Shown here: one piece after another, positions 1-8,325 of the stretch
Layout: every line of letters starts with the position of its first letter
Position numbering within the stretch: position 1 is the stretch's first letter
Position numbers and translations under genes: made by a program
Notes under the pieces: model-generated
Told to the model about the DNA's origin: nothing
Database searches by the model: none
Seen by the model: only the letters and a program-made list of their open reading frames with translations
Assembly: GCA_028277795.1 (NCBI GenBank)
Contig: JANQFP010000051.1
Coordinates: 1 to 46,448, forward strand
Length of the DNA: 46,448 nt
Source of the DNA: Rhodospirillales bacterium
Lineage (GTDB): Bacteria > Pseudomonadota > Alphaproteobacteria > Rhodospirillales > JANQFP01
Direction of reading: 5' to 3'

Positions 1-1005
1 GAGGAGGCGGGGGCGGCCTACGACCGCGCGCTCGAGCTCAATCCCGACGACGCCGAGACCCGCCGCAACCGGGCCATGTGGCTGCTGCTGCACGGGCGCT
101 TCGCCGAGGGCTGGGCCGAATACGAATGGCGCTGGCGGGCGCGTGCCCTCGCGCGGTGGCGCCGGGACTTCGACCAACCGTCGTGGGACGGATCCGATCT
201 GGCCGGACGAACGATCCTGGTGCACGCGGAGCAGGGGCTGGGCGACACCCTGCAGTTCGTCCGCTACCTGCCACAGGTGGCGGCCCGCGGCGGGCGGGTG
301 GTCTTCGAATGCCAGCCGCCGCTGCGGCGCCTGCTCGACGCCGTCGCCGGCGCCGACGCCGTCGTTGCGAAGGGCGAGACCCTTCCGGCGTTCGACGTCC
401 ATGTTCCTCTCCTCAGCCTGCCGGGGATGCTGGAAACGACGGCGGAGACGGTGCCGGCCGCCGTCCCCTATCTGCGCGCACACCCGACGGCGGCCGACCG
501 CTGGCGCCGCCGCCTGGCCGTCGCGCCGGGCCTTGCGGTGGGGCTGTGCTGGCAGGGCAACCCGGCGCACGTGTTCGACCACGCCCGCTCGCTCGCCCTC
601 GACCACCTGTCGCCGCTGTGGTCGGTGCCCGGCGTGCGCGTCTACGGTTTGCAAATGGGTGCGGCCGGCGACCAAGCCCGCCACCTGCCGCCGTCGGCCC
701 CGTTCGAGGACCTGACGGCCGAGTTCGCGGACGGCGCCGACCTGTTCTCCGAGGATGCGGCGGTCATGGAGGCCCTGGACCTGGTGGTCACCGTGGACAC
801 CGCCGTCGCCCACCTGGCCGGCGCCCTGGGCCGGTCGGTGTGGATCCTGCTGCCTGCCGTGCCCGACTGGCGCTGGCTGCTGGACCGGGACGACAGCCCC
901 TGGTATCCGACGGCGCGCCTGTTCCGCCAGGACCGCTACGGGCACTGGGAGGGCGCCGTGGACCGGCTGGCGGCGGCCCTGGCGGCCCGGGCGCAGTCGG
1001 AATAA
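1..1005 (+). CDS. TPR protein with GT9-like glycosyltransferase domain (5' partial)
   Basis: The frame is open from base 1, so the start lies upstream of the window; 334 residues are visible. The first ~22 residues are the tail of a tetratricopeptide repeat (pattern AYDRALELNPDDAETR), so a longer TPR array probably precedes it. The rest resembles the GT-B heptosyltransferase-like (GT9) domain often found behind TPR arrays in alphaproteobacteria: GLCWQGNP at the start of the C-terminal half and the donor-site segment VVTVDTAVAHLAGALGR near residues 262-278. Such proteins are thought to glycosylate proteins or surface polymers; the substrate cannot be read here. The next glycosyltransferase starts 4 bases after the stop, so the two are probably co-transcribed. 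Domain assignment is by motif; the acceptor is unknown. Confidence 0.8.
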   Translation, partial: EEAGAAYDRALELNPDDAETRRNRAMWLLLHGRFAEGWAEYEWRWRARALARWRRDFDQPSWDGSDLAGRTILVHAEQGLGDTLQFVRYLPQVAARGGRVVFECQPPLRRLLDAVAGADAVVAKGETLPAFDVHVPLLSLPGMLETTAETVPAAVPYLRAHPTAADRWRRRLAVAPGLAVGLCWQGNPAHVFDHARSLALDHLSPLWSVPGVRVYGLQMGAAGDQARHLPPSAPFEDLTAEFADGADLFSEDAAVMEALDLVVTVDTAVAHLAGALGRSVWILLPAVPDWRWLLDRDDSPWYPTARLFRQDRYGHWEGAVDRLAAALAARAQSE

Positions 1006-1009
1006 GCGG

Positions 1010-2179
1010 ATGACCCAACGGATAGCGCTTTTGTGGCAGGTGGCCGACTTCTTCGGCTGGGGCGTGTTCGGCCTCAACCTGACCCTGGACCTGCTCAAGC
1101 GGGGCACGCCGCGGCCGCTGCTGCTGCGGCCGGCCAACCTGCAGCTCGCCAATCCCCTGGTGGCCGGACTGCTGGCGCCGCTGATCCAGGAGCAGCAGCA
1201 CCTGCAACGGATGTGCGACGACAATCCCGGGCACCGCATGCGGCTCACCGACACGATCGTCCTGTGCAGCCTGGGCAACAACCTGGTGGCGCCCGAGGTG
1301 GCCGCGCTCTACCAGGGCGACGCCACGGTCGGGGTCGTGTTCTCGGAGCGCACGCGCTTCGATCCCGCCGCCCTGGCCGAGGCGGGTGCCCTGGACGGCG
1401 TCATCGCCGGCTCCACCTGGAACGGGGACGTCCTGCGGGCCCAGGGCCTGGACAACGTCCGGGTCGTGTTTCAGGGAGTCGACACCGAGCTGTTCCGCCC
1501 GGTGCCCGGCGTCCGCGGCCTGCTCGGCGACCGCTTCGCCGTGTTCTCCGGGGGCAAACTGGAATACCGCAAGGGCCAGGACATCGTCCTCGCCGCCTTC
1601 CGCACCTTCCGCCAGCGCCACCCGGACGCGGTGCTGGTCACCTGCTGGCAGAACCTGTGGCCGGAGACCGTGGACCGCATCGCCGCCGCCGGCCACGTGA
1701 CGGTGGCGCCGGCGGCCGCCCCCGGCGGCGGCCTGGACATCGCCGGCTGGGTGCGGGCCAACGGCCTGCCGGCCGACTCGGTGGTCGACCTCGGCGTGGT
1801 GCCCAACGTCCTCATGCCCCAGGTGCTGCGCCAGATGGATGCCGCCGTGTTCGCCAGCCGCTGCGAAGGCGGCACCAACCTGGTGGCCATGGAGTGCCTG
1901 GCCTGCGGCGTGCCCTGCGTGCTGTCGGCCAACACCGGGCATCTGGACCTGATCGCCGACGGCACCTGCTATCCCCTGCGGGACCAGGCACCGGTGCCCG
2001 ACACCGGGGAGGGCACCGATGGCTGGGGCGACTCGTCGGTCGACGAGGTGGTCGCGGCCCTGGAGGCCATCTACGCCGACCCGGCCGAGGCGGGGCGCCG
2101 CGCCGCCGCCGCCGCCGACCGCATGGCCGCCTGGTCGTGGGCCGCGCAGACCGGGCGTCTGCTCGAGGCGCTGCCGTGA
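1010..2179 (+). CDS. Glycosyltransferase, GT4 type
   Basis: 389 residues from an ATG 4 bases after the preceding stop. The C-terminal half has the GT-B/GT4 features: GGKLEYRKGQDIVLAAF, where the second Rossmann domain begins, and the EGGTNLVAMECLACGVP segment, an E-x7-E type motif that contacts the nucleotide-sugar donor. The N-terminal region (LLWQVADFFGWGVFGLNL) would be the acceptor-binding domain. It is probably a cytoplasmic or membrane-associated sugar transferase working with the upstream TPR/GT9-like protein. No transmembrane segment is apparent. The sugar and acceptor are not determinable. Confidence 0.82.
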   Translation: MTQRIALLWQVADFFGWGVFGLNLTLDLLKRGTPRPLLLRPANLQLANPLVAGLLAPLIQEQQHLQRMCDDNPGHRMRLTDTIVLCSLGNNLVAPEVAALYQGDATVGVVFSERTRFDPAALAEAGALDGVIAGSTWNGDVLRAQGLDNVRVVFQGVDTELFRPVPGVRGLLGDRFAVFSGGKLEYRKGQDIVLAAFRTFRQRHPDAVLVTCWQNLWPETVDRIAAAGHVTVAPAAAPGGGLDIAGWVRANGLPADSVVDLGVVPNVLMPQVLRQMDAAVFASRCEGGTNLVAMECLACGVPCVLSANTGHLDLIADGTCYPLRDQAPVPDTGEGTDGWGDSSVDEVVAALEAIYADPAEAGRRAAAAADRMAAWSWAAQTGRLLEALP

Positions 2180-2250
2180 CGGCGAAGGGGATTTCGGTGG
2201 CCCGGGAAGGTGTGCTACCAGTGGGCGCCCGCAACGAAGGAGCCGCGACC

Positions 2251-2508
2251 ATGGCCAAGCCCGTCCGACGCCCCGAGCCCCCGAGACAGCTTCTGCGGCT
2301 GGTCGCCAAGCATGACGGCAAGGAGAACGCGGCCCCCGGGGACGTGCTGCAGGTGTTCGTCGGCCGCCGCCTGGTCGCCACCCTGTCGCCGCATACCACG
2401 GGCAACATCCTGACTCCGGTCGTCCCCGAGCTGGAGCCCCTGCGCGGCCGGTCGTTCGTCACCCGCGACAGCGCCGTCCTCGCTCTCAACGAGGCGCTCG
2501 GTCTCTGA
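2251..2508 (+). CDS. Small protein of unknown function (85 aa)
   Basis: The ATG at 2251 is preceded by a good ribosome-binding site, GAAGGAG at 2236-2242, eight bases upstream. The protein is basic at the N-terminus (MAKPVRRPEPPRQLLRLV) and then contains a short beta-rich stretch (DVLQVFVGRRLVATLSP). It has no signal peptide or membrane segment. I do not recognise a family. It lies 71 bases after the GT4 gene in the same direction and may be in the same transcript. The frame has the same third-position G/C bias as its neighbours, which supports its being real. Confidence 0.6.
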   Translation: MAKPVRRPEPPRQLLRLVAKHDGKENAAPGDVLQVFVGRRLVATLSPHTTGNILTPVVPELEPLRGRSFVTRDSAVLALNEALGL

Positions 2509-2587
2509 TCTTGGTCGGCTGCGCCACCGATTGACGGCCCACGTTCGACAGCGCGAAAGCGGCGTGCGAGGCGCCGGCGGGCCCGAA

Positions 2588-2663
2588 AACCGTCGGCATT
2601 TTTGACAAATTAGATCGATTCCAAGATACCATGTTTCGCCTAAATCACAGAAAAATGACGGTT
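2588..2663. repeat. Imperfect inverted repeat upstream of the sigma-54 promoter
   Basis: AACCGTC-GGC-ATTTTT at 2588-2603 faces AAAAATGACGGTT at 2651-2663 (reverse complement AACCGTCATTTTT). The arms match except for a 3-base insertion. It ends about 20 bases before the -24 element, in an AT-rich stretch within otherwise GC-rich DNA. It could be a binding site for a sigma-54 enhancer-binding protein, which is inference only. Confidence 0.35.
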
Positions 2664-2681
2664 ATTCGACCGCTTCCCAAG

Positions 2682-2699
2682 TTGGCCCGCTTCTTGCTT
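2682..2699 (+). promoter_or_regulatory. Sigma-54 (-24/-12) promoter of the PEP-CTERM gene
   Basis: TTGGCCCG-CTTC-TTGCTT matches the RpoN consensus TGGCACG-N4-TTGCW. The invariant GG (2684-2685) and GC (2696-2697) are separated by exactly ten bases. Transcription would begin near 2709, giving a ~58-base leader before the ATG at 2767. Many PEP-CTERM genes are known to depend on RpoN with the PrsK/PrsR two-component pair, which fits this placement. Confidence 0.8.
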
Positions 2700-2766
2700 C
2701 CCAAAGTATAACACAAAATATTCCCGTGGGTTGTGGGACCCGTCGGGATGGGAAGAGGGAATTGCC

Positions 2767-4146
2767 ATGAGAAACTCGTGCACTCATGGGCCGTGGTCGG
2801 ACTTCAGGGCGCAGCTCCTGGGGTCCTGTGCCGCGGTCGGATTGGCTGTCGCCCTGGCACCTGCTTCGGCGCAAGCCTTCGTGACCGAACTGATCTTCGA
2901 TTCAGAGGCGGGCGAAGGGGGGGCGTTCGTCTCCCTCCACCCTGCTGATGACCCCCATTACGTGGAGTTCGAGCCCGGTGCATTCTTCCTGGGCTTTCCG
3001 CCGGTCCCGAATCCGGGCCACAATGATACGTTCGCCGACGCGGAGGCTCCATTCGACCTCCTGGTCCATGGTGATCTGTCTGGCGATGGCGGGTATGGCG
3101 GGTATGGCGACTACGGCGGCTACGGCTGCGATGGCCCGTGCTACGGCGATACCGCCGAATTGGGTGGAGACGTCGACTTCTACACCTTCACCGGCCTGCC
3201 GGCGGGGACGGTGTTCGTCGCCGAGACGGTGAACCCCGATCCGGAGCGGACCGGCGCACCGTGGGAGGTTGCCCCCGGTGGCAACGACCCCTCCTTCGAC
3301 ACCGTGCTCGGCTGGTTCGTCGAGGCCGGGCTTGAAGAAGGAGCGGGTCCCGAGGACGAGGATCCGACGGGGGTGCTCATTGCGGCCGACGACGACAGCG
3401 GCCCGGGCCTGTACTCCCGCGTTGTCGGCATCGTGCCCGACATGTACGAGGGCGTGGAGGGCGAGCGCCTCGGCGACGTCACCATCGCCGTGTCGGGCCA
3501 CCCCGACGAGTTCGGCCCGTTCAGCCCGTTCTCGGGCTTCCACAGTGAGGTGGGCGACTACAACCTGAGTCTGAGCCTCGGACTCCCGAGCGACCCGTCG
3601 GGCAACTTCTTCCTGCCCGATGACGATGTGTTCGGCGAGGGCTGCCTCCCGGGGGTCTTCTGCTTCAACGACAGGGACGTTGAGGGCGGCAGGGTCGTCG
3701 TCGTCGATCCCGATATCGCGATCGGATACGAGTACGAGATCAACGACTTCCTCACCGATCCGGACGTGTTCTTCGACTTCATCGTGCCCACGAACGTCGG
3801 CGGCGATACCGAGTACACGCTGATGTTCTTCAACCCGTTGACGGGATTATTCGAAACGGAAACCGTGTTTGCCGGCATTCCGTTCTTCTTCCCGTTCGAC
3901 TCCCTGTCCGGGGGCGTCAGGTCGTTCAAGCTGACCGACATCGACCCGGCGTTGGGGCTCGATCCCGAGAACGAGTTCGCGTTCCCCGTTGGGTTGGGCT
4001 TCCAGCACCCGTTGTACGACACCTTCGACGTCAGCTTCATCCAGACGCCGCTGACGGTGCCGGAACCGGCGACCCTGGCCATGTTCGGCACCGGGCTGAT
4101 CGGGCTGGCGGCGGCCTACAACCGTCGGCGGCGCAAGAAGAGCTGA
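2767..4146 (+). CDS. PEP-CTERM sorting-domain protein with PPC-like domain
   Basis: 459 residues, with purine-rich GGGAAGAGGGA just upstream of the ATG at 2767. There is a Sec signal peptide (hydrophobic GLAVALAPASAQA, predicted cleavage after AQA). A Gly/Tyr/Asp-rich segment with a Cys pair follows near residues 105-130. Next comes a region resembling bacterial pre-peptidase C-terminal domains (GDVDFYTFTG ... DTVLGWF ... AADDDSGPG ... GDYNLSLSL). The C-terminus is a canonical PEP-CTERM signal: VPEPATLAMFGTGLIGLAAA followed by an Arg/Lys tail. Family knowledge: such proteins are exported, cut by an exosortase and anchored or released at the surface, often in exopolysaccharide-linked biofilm or floc matrices. 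No exosortase lies in this window. A sigma-54 promoter precedes the gene and a strong terminator follows it. Confidence 0.92.
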   Translation: MRNSCTHGPWSDFRAQLLGSCAAVGLAVALAPASAQAFVTELIFDSEAGEGGAFVSLHPADDPHYVEFEPGAFFLGFPPVPNPGHNDTFADAEAPFDLLVHGDLSGDGGYGGYGDYGGYGCDGPCYGDTAELGGDVDFYTFTGLPAGTVFVAETVNPDPERTGAPWEVAPGGNDPSFDTVLGWFVEAGLEEGAGPEDEDPTGVLIAADDDSGPGLYSRVVGIVPDMYEGVEGERLGDVTIAVSGHPDEFGPFSPFSGFHSEVGDYNLSLSLGLPSDPSGNFFLPDDDVFGEGCLPGVFCFNDRDVEGGRVVVVDPDIAIGYEYEINDFLTDPDVFFDFIVPTNVGGDTEYTLMFFNPLTGLFETETVFAGIPFFFPFDSLSGGVRSFKLTDIDPALGLDPENEFAFPVGLGFQHPLYDTFDVSFIQTPLTVPEPATLAMFGTGLIGLAAAYNRRRRKKS

Positions 4147-4177
4147 TCTCGATACCCATTCCGACGACCAAAAACCT

Positions 4178-4201
4178 GGGGCGGGTCCAAAGACCCGCCC
4201 C
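4178..4201. terminator. Bidirectional rho-independent terminator
   Basis: A 10-bp perfect stem (GGGGCGGGTC / GACCCGCCCC) with a CAAA loop lies between the convergent PEP-CTERM gene and the glycosyltransferase ending at 4215. T-rich sequence follows on the plus strand (TTCCATTTCTT) and an A-rich run precedes it (CAAAAACC), so it can serve both strands. Confidence 0.8.
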
Positions 4202-4214
4202 TTCCATTTCTTGC

Positions 4215-5432
4215 TCAGGCCCCGCCGGCGACCGGCCGGGCCAGCACCGCCTGACAGCGGTCGACGATGGCCGCGGTGGCGACCGCGGATGTGTGGTCCC
4301 CGTATTGCGCGGCGAACCCTTGCGCCCGCTCCCGGTATCCCGCGTCGGCCGCCAGCCCCCGCACGCCCCGGGCCATGGACGGCGCGACGTTCCTGTGGTC
4401 GACGACGGCCGCCAGGCCTTGCTGCGCCAAACGGTAGGTCAGCAGCGCCTGCTCCAGATGTCCGGGCAGGATCAGCAGGGGCAGGCCGGCGCGCAGGGCG
4501 TCGGAGGCGGTCCCGTGCCCGCCGTTGCAGACCACCAGGTCGGCGTGGCCCATGGCCCAGTCCATGTCCACCGGCTGCGGCGACAGCCGCAGCGACGGTC
4601 CGGCCCGGGAGCGGACGGCATCGGCGGCCGCGCCGCCGGCATGGAGCAGGGTCGGCAGCCCCGCCCGCGCGAGCCCGGCGACCGCGTCCTCGAAACCCTT
4701 GTACTGCGGTGACAGGTAGGCGAACACCCGCGGCCGCGGCGAGTCCGCCCATGGCGGGTCGGTGACGTCGGAGCCCGACGAGATGGCGCCGGCGTATTCG
4801 GCGTCGGCGCGCCCCTCGTAGTGGTCGAGCTCGGGGAAGGTGCACAGGATGTCCGCCTGCGGATCGAACAGGTCGGCAAGCCGGTCGAGGGGGGCGCCGC
4901 CGAAACGGGCCACCGCAGCATTCACCGCGTCAAGGACCTCTCGGTCGATGCGCCCCAGGTCGGCCGCGGTGACCTGCGCCCACGGCTGGATGGTGGGCAG
5001 GGGATCGGCCGGCGGCGGAATGCAGAAGCCGGTGCCCTCGGCCATGCAACGGACGCCGGCGATGCGCGACGCCAACTGCGCGGTGGGGGCGTGGTCGCAC
5101 ACCACCAGGTCGGGTGCGACGGCGTCGAACAGCCACAGCCATCCCCGGAGCAGCCCGCCCAGCCCGCGCGGATCCCGGTAGCCGCTTCGCTGCAGCACGT
5201 CGGCGTAGCTGAGCGAGCGGGCGGCGCCGTCGCTGCCGGACGTGGGCAGGGCCGTCGGCGCGGCGAACACGGGCGCCTCACGGCCGCCGGCCCGGACGGA
5301 GGCCCGCGACAGGTCCTTCAAGGCGTAGACGATGTCGTGTCCGGCGGCGCGCAGGCCGGCCCCGATCTGATGAACGGTGTCGATGTGGCCGTAGCCGCCG
5401 CCCATCTCCCAGGCCAGGAGGATCTTCGCCAT
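4215..5432 (-). CDS. UGT/MGT-like glycosyltransferase, copy 1
   Basis: 405 residues. The N-terminus MAKILLAWEMGGGYGHIDTV is a GT-B acceptor-domain opening. The C-terminal half has the GT1 donor signature in the form VVCNGGHGTASDALRAGLP followed by LILPGHLEQAL, where the usual D/E-Q pair binds the sugar. The family transfers a nucleotide-activated sugar to small lipophilic or polyketide-like acceptors. It is a close paralogue of the next gene upstream (5510-6712), sharing the N-terminus, the CDHAPTAQLA/SDHSPTAQLA segment and the length, so the pair arose by duplication. The ATG at 5432 follows a GGAG ribosome-binding site. The substrate is unknown. Confidence 0.85.
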   Translation of the reverse strand: MAKILLAWEMGGGYGHIDTVHQIGAGLRAAGHDIVYALKDLSRASVRAGGREAPVFAAPTALPTSGSDGAARSLSYADVLQRSGYRDPRGLGGLLRGWLWLFDAVAPDLVVCDHAPTAQLASRIAGVRCMAEGTGFCIPPPADPLPTIQPWAQVTAADLGRIDREVLDAVNAAVARFGGAPLDRLADLFDPQADILCTFPELDHYEGRADAEYAGAISSGSDVTDPPWADSPRPRVFAYLSPQYKGFEDAVAGLARAGLPTLLHAGGAAADAVRSRAGPSLRLSPQPVDMDWAMGHADLVVCNGGHGTASDALRAGLPLLILPGHLEQALLTYRLAQQGLAAVVDHRNVAPSMARGVRGLAADAGYRERAQGFAAQYGDHTSAVATAAIVDRCQAVLARPVAGGA

Positions 5433-5509
5433 GATGCGTCTCCGCCGCCGGCCCGTGCGTCACCGGCGCGCCCGCGGCGGCGGCGCTTCGCCGGCCGTGC
5501 GCGGGATCC

Positions 5510-6712
5510 TCACGGCGCCGTCCCCAGCAGGGACTCGCAATGGCGCGCGATGGTGTCGAGGGTCTGCTCCGCCGTATGGCCGCCGTGGGCTTCGGCGAAC
5601 GCGCGCGCCCGCTCGCGGTAGCCGGGGTCGCTGGTCAGGGTGGTCAGGGCCTTTTCGGTGGAGGCCTCCAGATTCTGCCGGCTGACCAGGGCGACCAGAC
5701 GCCGTTGGGCCATGCGGTACCCGCAGACCGCCTGCTCCGGCTGCTCGGGCACGGTCAGGACCGGGATCCCGGCCGACAGGACCCGGCTGAGAGTCCCATA
5801 GCCGCCGCTGCAGACGACAACGTCGGCGTGGTCCGTCACCCAGGTCATATCCACCGGTTCGTCGCAGAACCGGACCGGAGAGCCGGCGAATTGGCGGACC
5901 ACCTCGGGCGCCACGCCGGGCGCATGGACCAGCGCCCCCGCCCCCGCCTTGACCAGACCGGTCAGCATCCGGGGCAGGCCGGGGTCGCCTCCCTTCATGT
6001 ACACGAAGACCCGCAGTCCCCGGGCCGCCGGCCAGTCGACGCTGGCGACGCCCGATCCGGGCAGCAGGGGCCCCACCCAGTTGGCATCCCCTCGGCCTTC
6101 GTAGGGGTCGAACTCGGGAAACGTGGTCAGGACGTCGCGCTCCGGGTCGAACAGCTCGGCCACGCGGCCAAAGCGTGTCGCACCGAAGTGGTCGGCGACG
6201 GCATTGATGGACGCCAGCGCCTGGGCGTCGGTTTCCGCCAGCACCGACGCCGGGGCCGGGGTCCAAGGCTGGGTGCTGGGCATGGGGTCGGCCTGAGGTG
6301 GAACCATGAAGCCGCTGCCGGTGGCCACCGACGGCAGGCCGGCGATGCGCGCCGCCAACTGGGCGGTGGGCGAGTGATCGGAGACCATCAGGTCCGGGGT
6401 GGCGGTCTCGAAGATCCGCAACCATCCGTCGACCAGGCCGATCAGCCCGCGGGGCTCAGCGTATCCGCAACGAAGGAGGATATCCGAATAATTCACCGCG
6501 ATCCGTTGAGGCATATCGCCGCCACCGAGGAAGATGGGGGCCTGGATCAGGATCGGGTCGTCGGGCGCCGCCCGGATGGCGGCGTTGACCAGGTTGCGAA
6601 ACGCGAAGACCGACTCGTGGCCGCGGGCGGCCAGGGCCTCGGCGATCCGAAACAAAGGATCGATGTGGCCGTAGCCGCCACCAAGCTCCCATGCGTACAG
6701 GATGCGCGCCAC
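5510..6712 (-). CDS. UGT/MGT-like glycosyltransferase, copy 2
   Basis: 400 residues starting with GTG at 6712, chosen because a strong GGGGGAGG ribosome-binding site lies just upstream on the minus strand and the N-terminus then aligns with its paralogue (MARILYAWELGGGYGHID against MAKILLAWEMGGGYGHID). The donor motif reads VVCSGGYGTLSRVLSAGIP, with Tyr in place of the usual His in the GGHGT core, and then PEQPEQAVCGYR. The His-to-Tyr change could alter donor binding or activity. The gap to copy 1 is 77 bases and the genes run in the same direction. The role is probably decoration of the same product family as copy 1; this is inference. Confidence 0.83.
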   Translation of the reverse strand: MARILYAWELGGGYGHIDPLFRIAEALAARGHESVFAFRNLVNAAIRAAPDDPILIQAPIFLGGGDMPQRIAVNYSDILLRCGYAEPRGLIGLVDGWLRIFETATPDLMVSDHSPTAQLAARIAGLPSVATGSGFMVPPQADPMPSTQPWTPAPASVLAETDAQALASINAVADHFGATRFGRVAELFDPERDVLTTFPEFDPYEGRGDANWVGPLLPGSGVASVDWPAARGLRVFVYMKGGDPGLPRMLTGLVKAGAGALVHAPGVAPEVVRQFAGSPVRFCDEPVDMTWVTDHADVVVCSGGYGTLSRVLSAGIPVLTVPEQPEQAVCGYRMAQRRLVALVSRQNLEASTEKALTTLTSDPGYRERARAFAEAHGGHTAEQTLDTIARHCESLLGTAP

Positions 6713-6806
6713 GCCCTCCCCCTTTCTGCCGCGACCTCAGCGCTTACCACGCCGGTGGGGCGATGTTAACCCGCCCCGGACGAGTCGCCTCCGGAGCGGT
6801 GACCGG

Positions 6807-8210
6807 TCACGAGATCTCGGAGCGGAAGTCCTCGTACTTGCCGCCGGGCCCGGCGGCGATCCCGTCGACCACCGTGAACGTGAGCCGGAACGGATGGCCG
6901 AGCTTGGCCACCAGGGCGGCGCGCAGGCGTTGCTCCTGGTCCGCGGTCAACGGACCGTCCATGACCAGCCGGACGTCGATGTCGTCGCGGGTGCGCTGGA
7001 CGAGCTGGAGCTGGCGGACCGGCGCCACGTCCAGGAACAGCCGGGCCGGAAAGCTGGGCCACAGGGTGTCGCCCGACGGCAGCACCAGCATGTTGCGCGT
7101 CCGACCCATGATGCGCTCGAGCACCGGCAGGCCGCGTCCCGTCGGGCACGGCAAGCCGACTTCCGCGTGGTCGCCGATCTGGTAGCGGATCAACGGGCTG
7201 GCGAAGTTGTGGAGATCGGTCACCACGATGCGGCCGACTGTTCCGGGCGGGCACGGCTCTCCGTCGTCGTCGAGCACCTCAAGGTACACCCGCTCGGCCT
7301 GAACCAGATGGTGGGTATGCTGCGGACACTGCAGGGCGATCATGCCCAGCTCCATGGCGCTGTAGGCGTCGACCACGTCCACGTTCCACGCCGACCGGCA
7401 CGCCTCGCGCTGGTGCGGCGTCAGCACCTCGCCCATGGCGCTGACCTGCGCCAGCCGCCGGGGCCGCGGCCCGGTGGCCGGTCCGTGGTCGATCAGGGCC
7501 ATCAGGTTGGACGGGTAGGTGAGCAGGTAGTGGGGATCGACGGCGTGCAGCCAGCGGAGCTGCTCGGCCACCGGGTTGCGCACGTCGAAATGGAAGATGG
7601 GTCCGCCGGGATAGGCGGCGACCCAGTTCCGCGGCGTGTCGGCCTCGGCCGCCGCCGCCTGCTCCGGGCTCAGCACGTGGATGGCCGCCACCGTGGCCGA
7701 GAGGTCGCGGCCGTGCCACAGGTGAAACCGCATGTTCATGGCGCTGAACAACGACTGCATGATGGCCGTGCTCTTGACCGTGACGGGCCGGCCGGTGGAG
7801 CCCGTGGTGCTCACGTCGGCCATGGGGCCGTGACCCTCGGGCAGGGACCGGGTGACCAGCGCCTGGCCCGCCGCCTGCACGTCGGCGCGGTCAAGAACCG
7901 GGATACGCCGCCACAGCTCCGGCGTCAGCCCGCCCAGCTCGCGGCCGTACAGGACGGCCAGGCGGTCGCGGTAGAAGGGGACGGTCTCGCGGGCATGGGC
8001 GAGCAGGGTTTCCAGTTGCCGCATCTGCCGGTCCAGCAACACCTCGGGGGGCCACCACTGGCTGTGGTCGAGCTGGTAGAGCAGGGACAGGATGCGGGCG
8101 CGGCCGGGGTCGGGAATGCCCGGCCAAGCGACGCCGGTCACCGACGACCGGGCCACGTTCCCGGGCGCCGCCGGGGGGGCTTCGCCTGCGCGGCCGCGGG
8201 GAGACTGCAT
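6807..8210 (-). CDS. PaaK/CapK-like adenylate-forming enzyme
   Basis: 467 residues from the ATG at 8210. The frame stays open further upstream, but that extension would overlap the divergent gene's promoter region and is very Arg-rich. The adenylation P-loop is STTGSTGRPVT (~134-144). Later features are AYSAMELGMIALQC (motif around the acyl-adenylate pocket), IRYQIGDHAEVG (the conserved GD) and GPGGKYEDFRSE near the end, where the catalytic Lys of the C-terminal lid would lie. It is related to phenylacetate-CoA ligase and CapK proteins, which activate a carboxylate with ATP. Its C-terminal ~300 residues are nearly identical in pattern to the C-terminal half of the fusion protein at 9534-11774. 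The substrate is unknown. Confidence 0.83.
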   Translation of the reverse strand: MQSPRGRAGEAPPAAPGNVARSSVTGVAWPGIPDPGRARILSLLYQLDHSQWWPPEVLLDRQMRQLETLLAHARETVPFYRDRLAVLYGRELGGLTPELWRRIPVLDRADVQAAGQALVTRSLPEGHGPMADVSTTGSTGRPVTVKSTAIMQSLFSAMNMRFHLWHGRDLSATVAAIHVLSPEQAAAAEADTPRNWVAAYPGGPIFHFDVRNPVAEQLRWLHAVDPHYLLTYPSNLMALIDHGPATGPRPRRLAQVSAMGEVLTPHQREACRSAWNVDVVDAYSAMELGMIALQCPQHTHHLVQAERVYLEVLDDDGEPCPPGTVGRIVVTDLHNFASPLIRYQIGDHAEVGLPCPTGRGLPVLERIMGRTRNMLVLPSGDTLWPSFPARLFLDVAPVRQLQLVQRTRDDIDVRLVMDGPLTADQEQRLRAALVAKLGHPFRLTFTVVDGIAAGPGGKYEDFRSEIS

Positions 8211-8325
8211 GGGCCATTGTAGGCGCCGGGCCGCGCGGCGGGCAATCGCCCGCCGGCCTTGACGGCAGCCGCGTCCCGTGACATGCGGGACTCCCCCGGC
8301 CGTCCGCCGTGCAGCCCGTCGCGCC

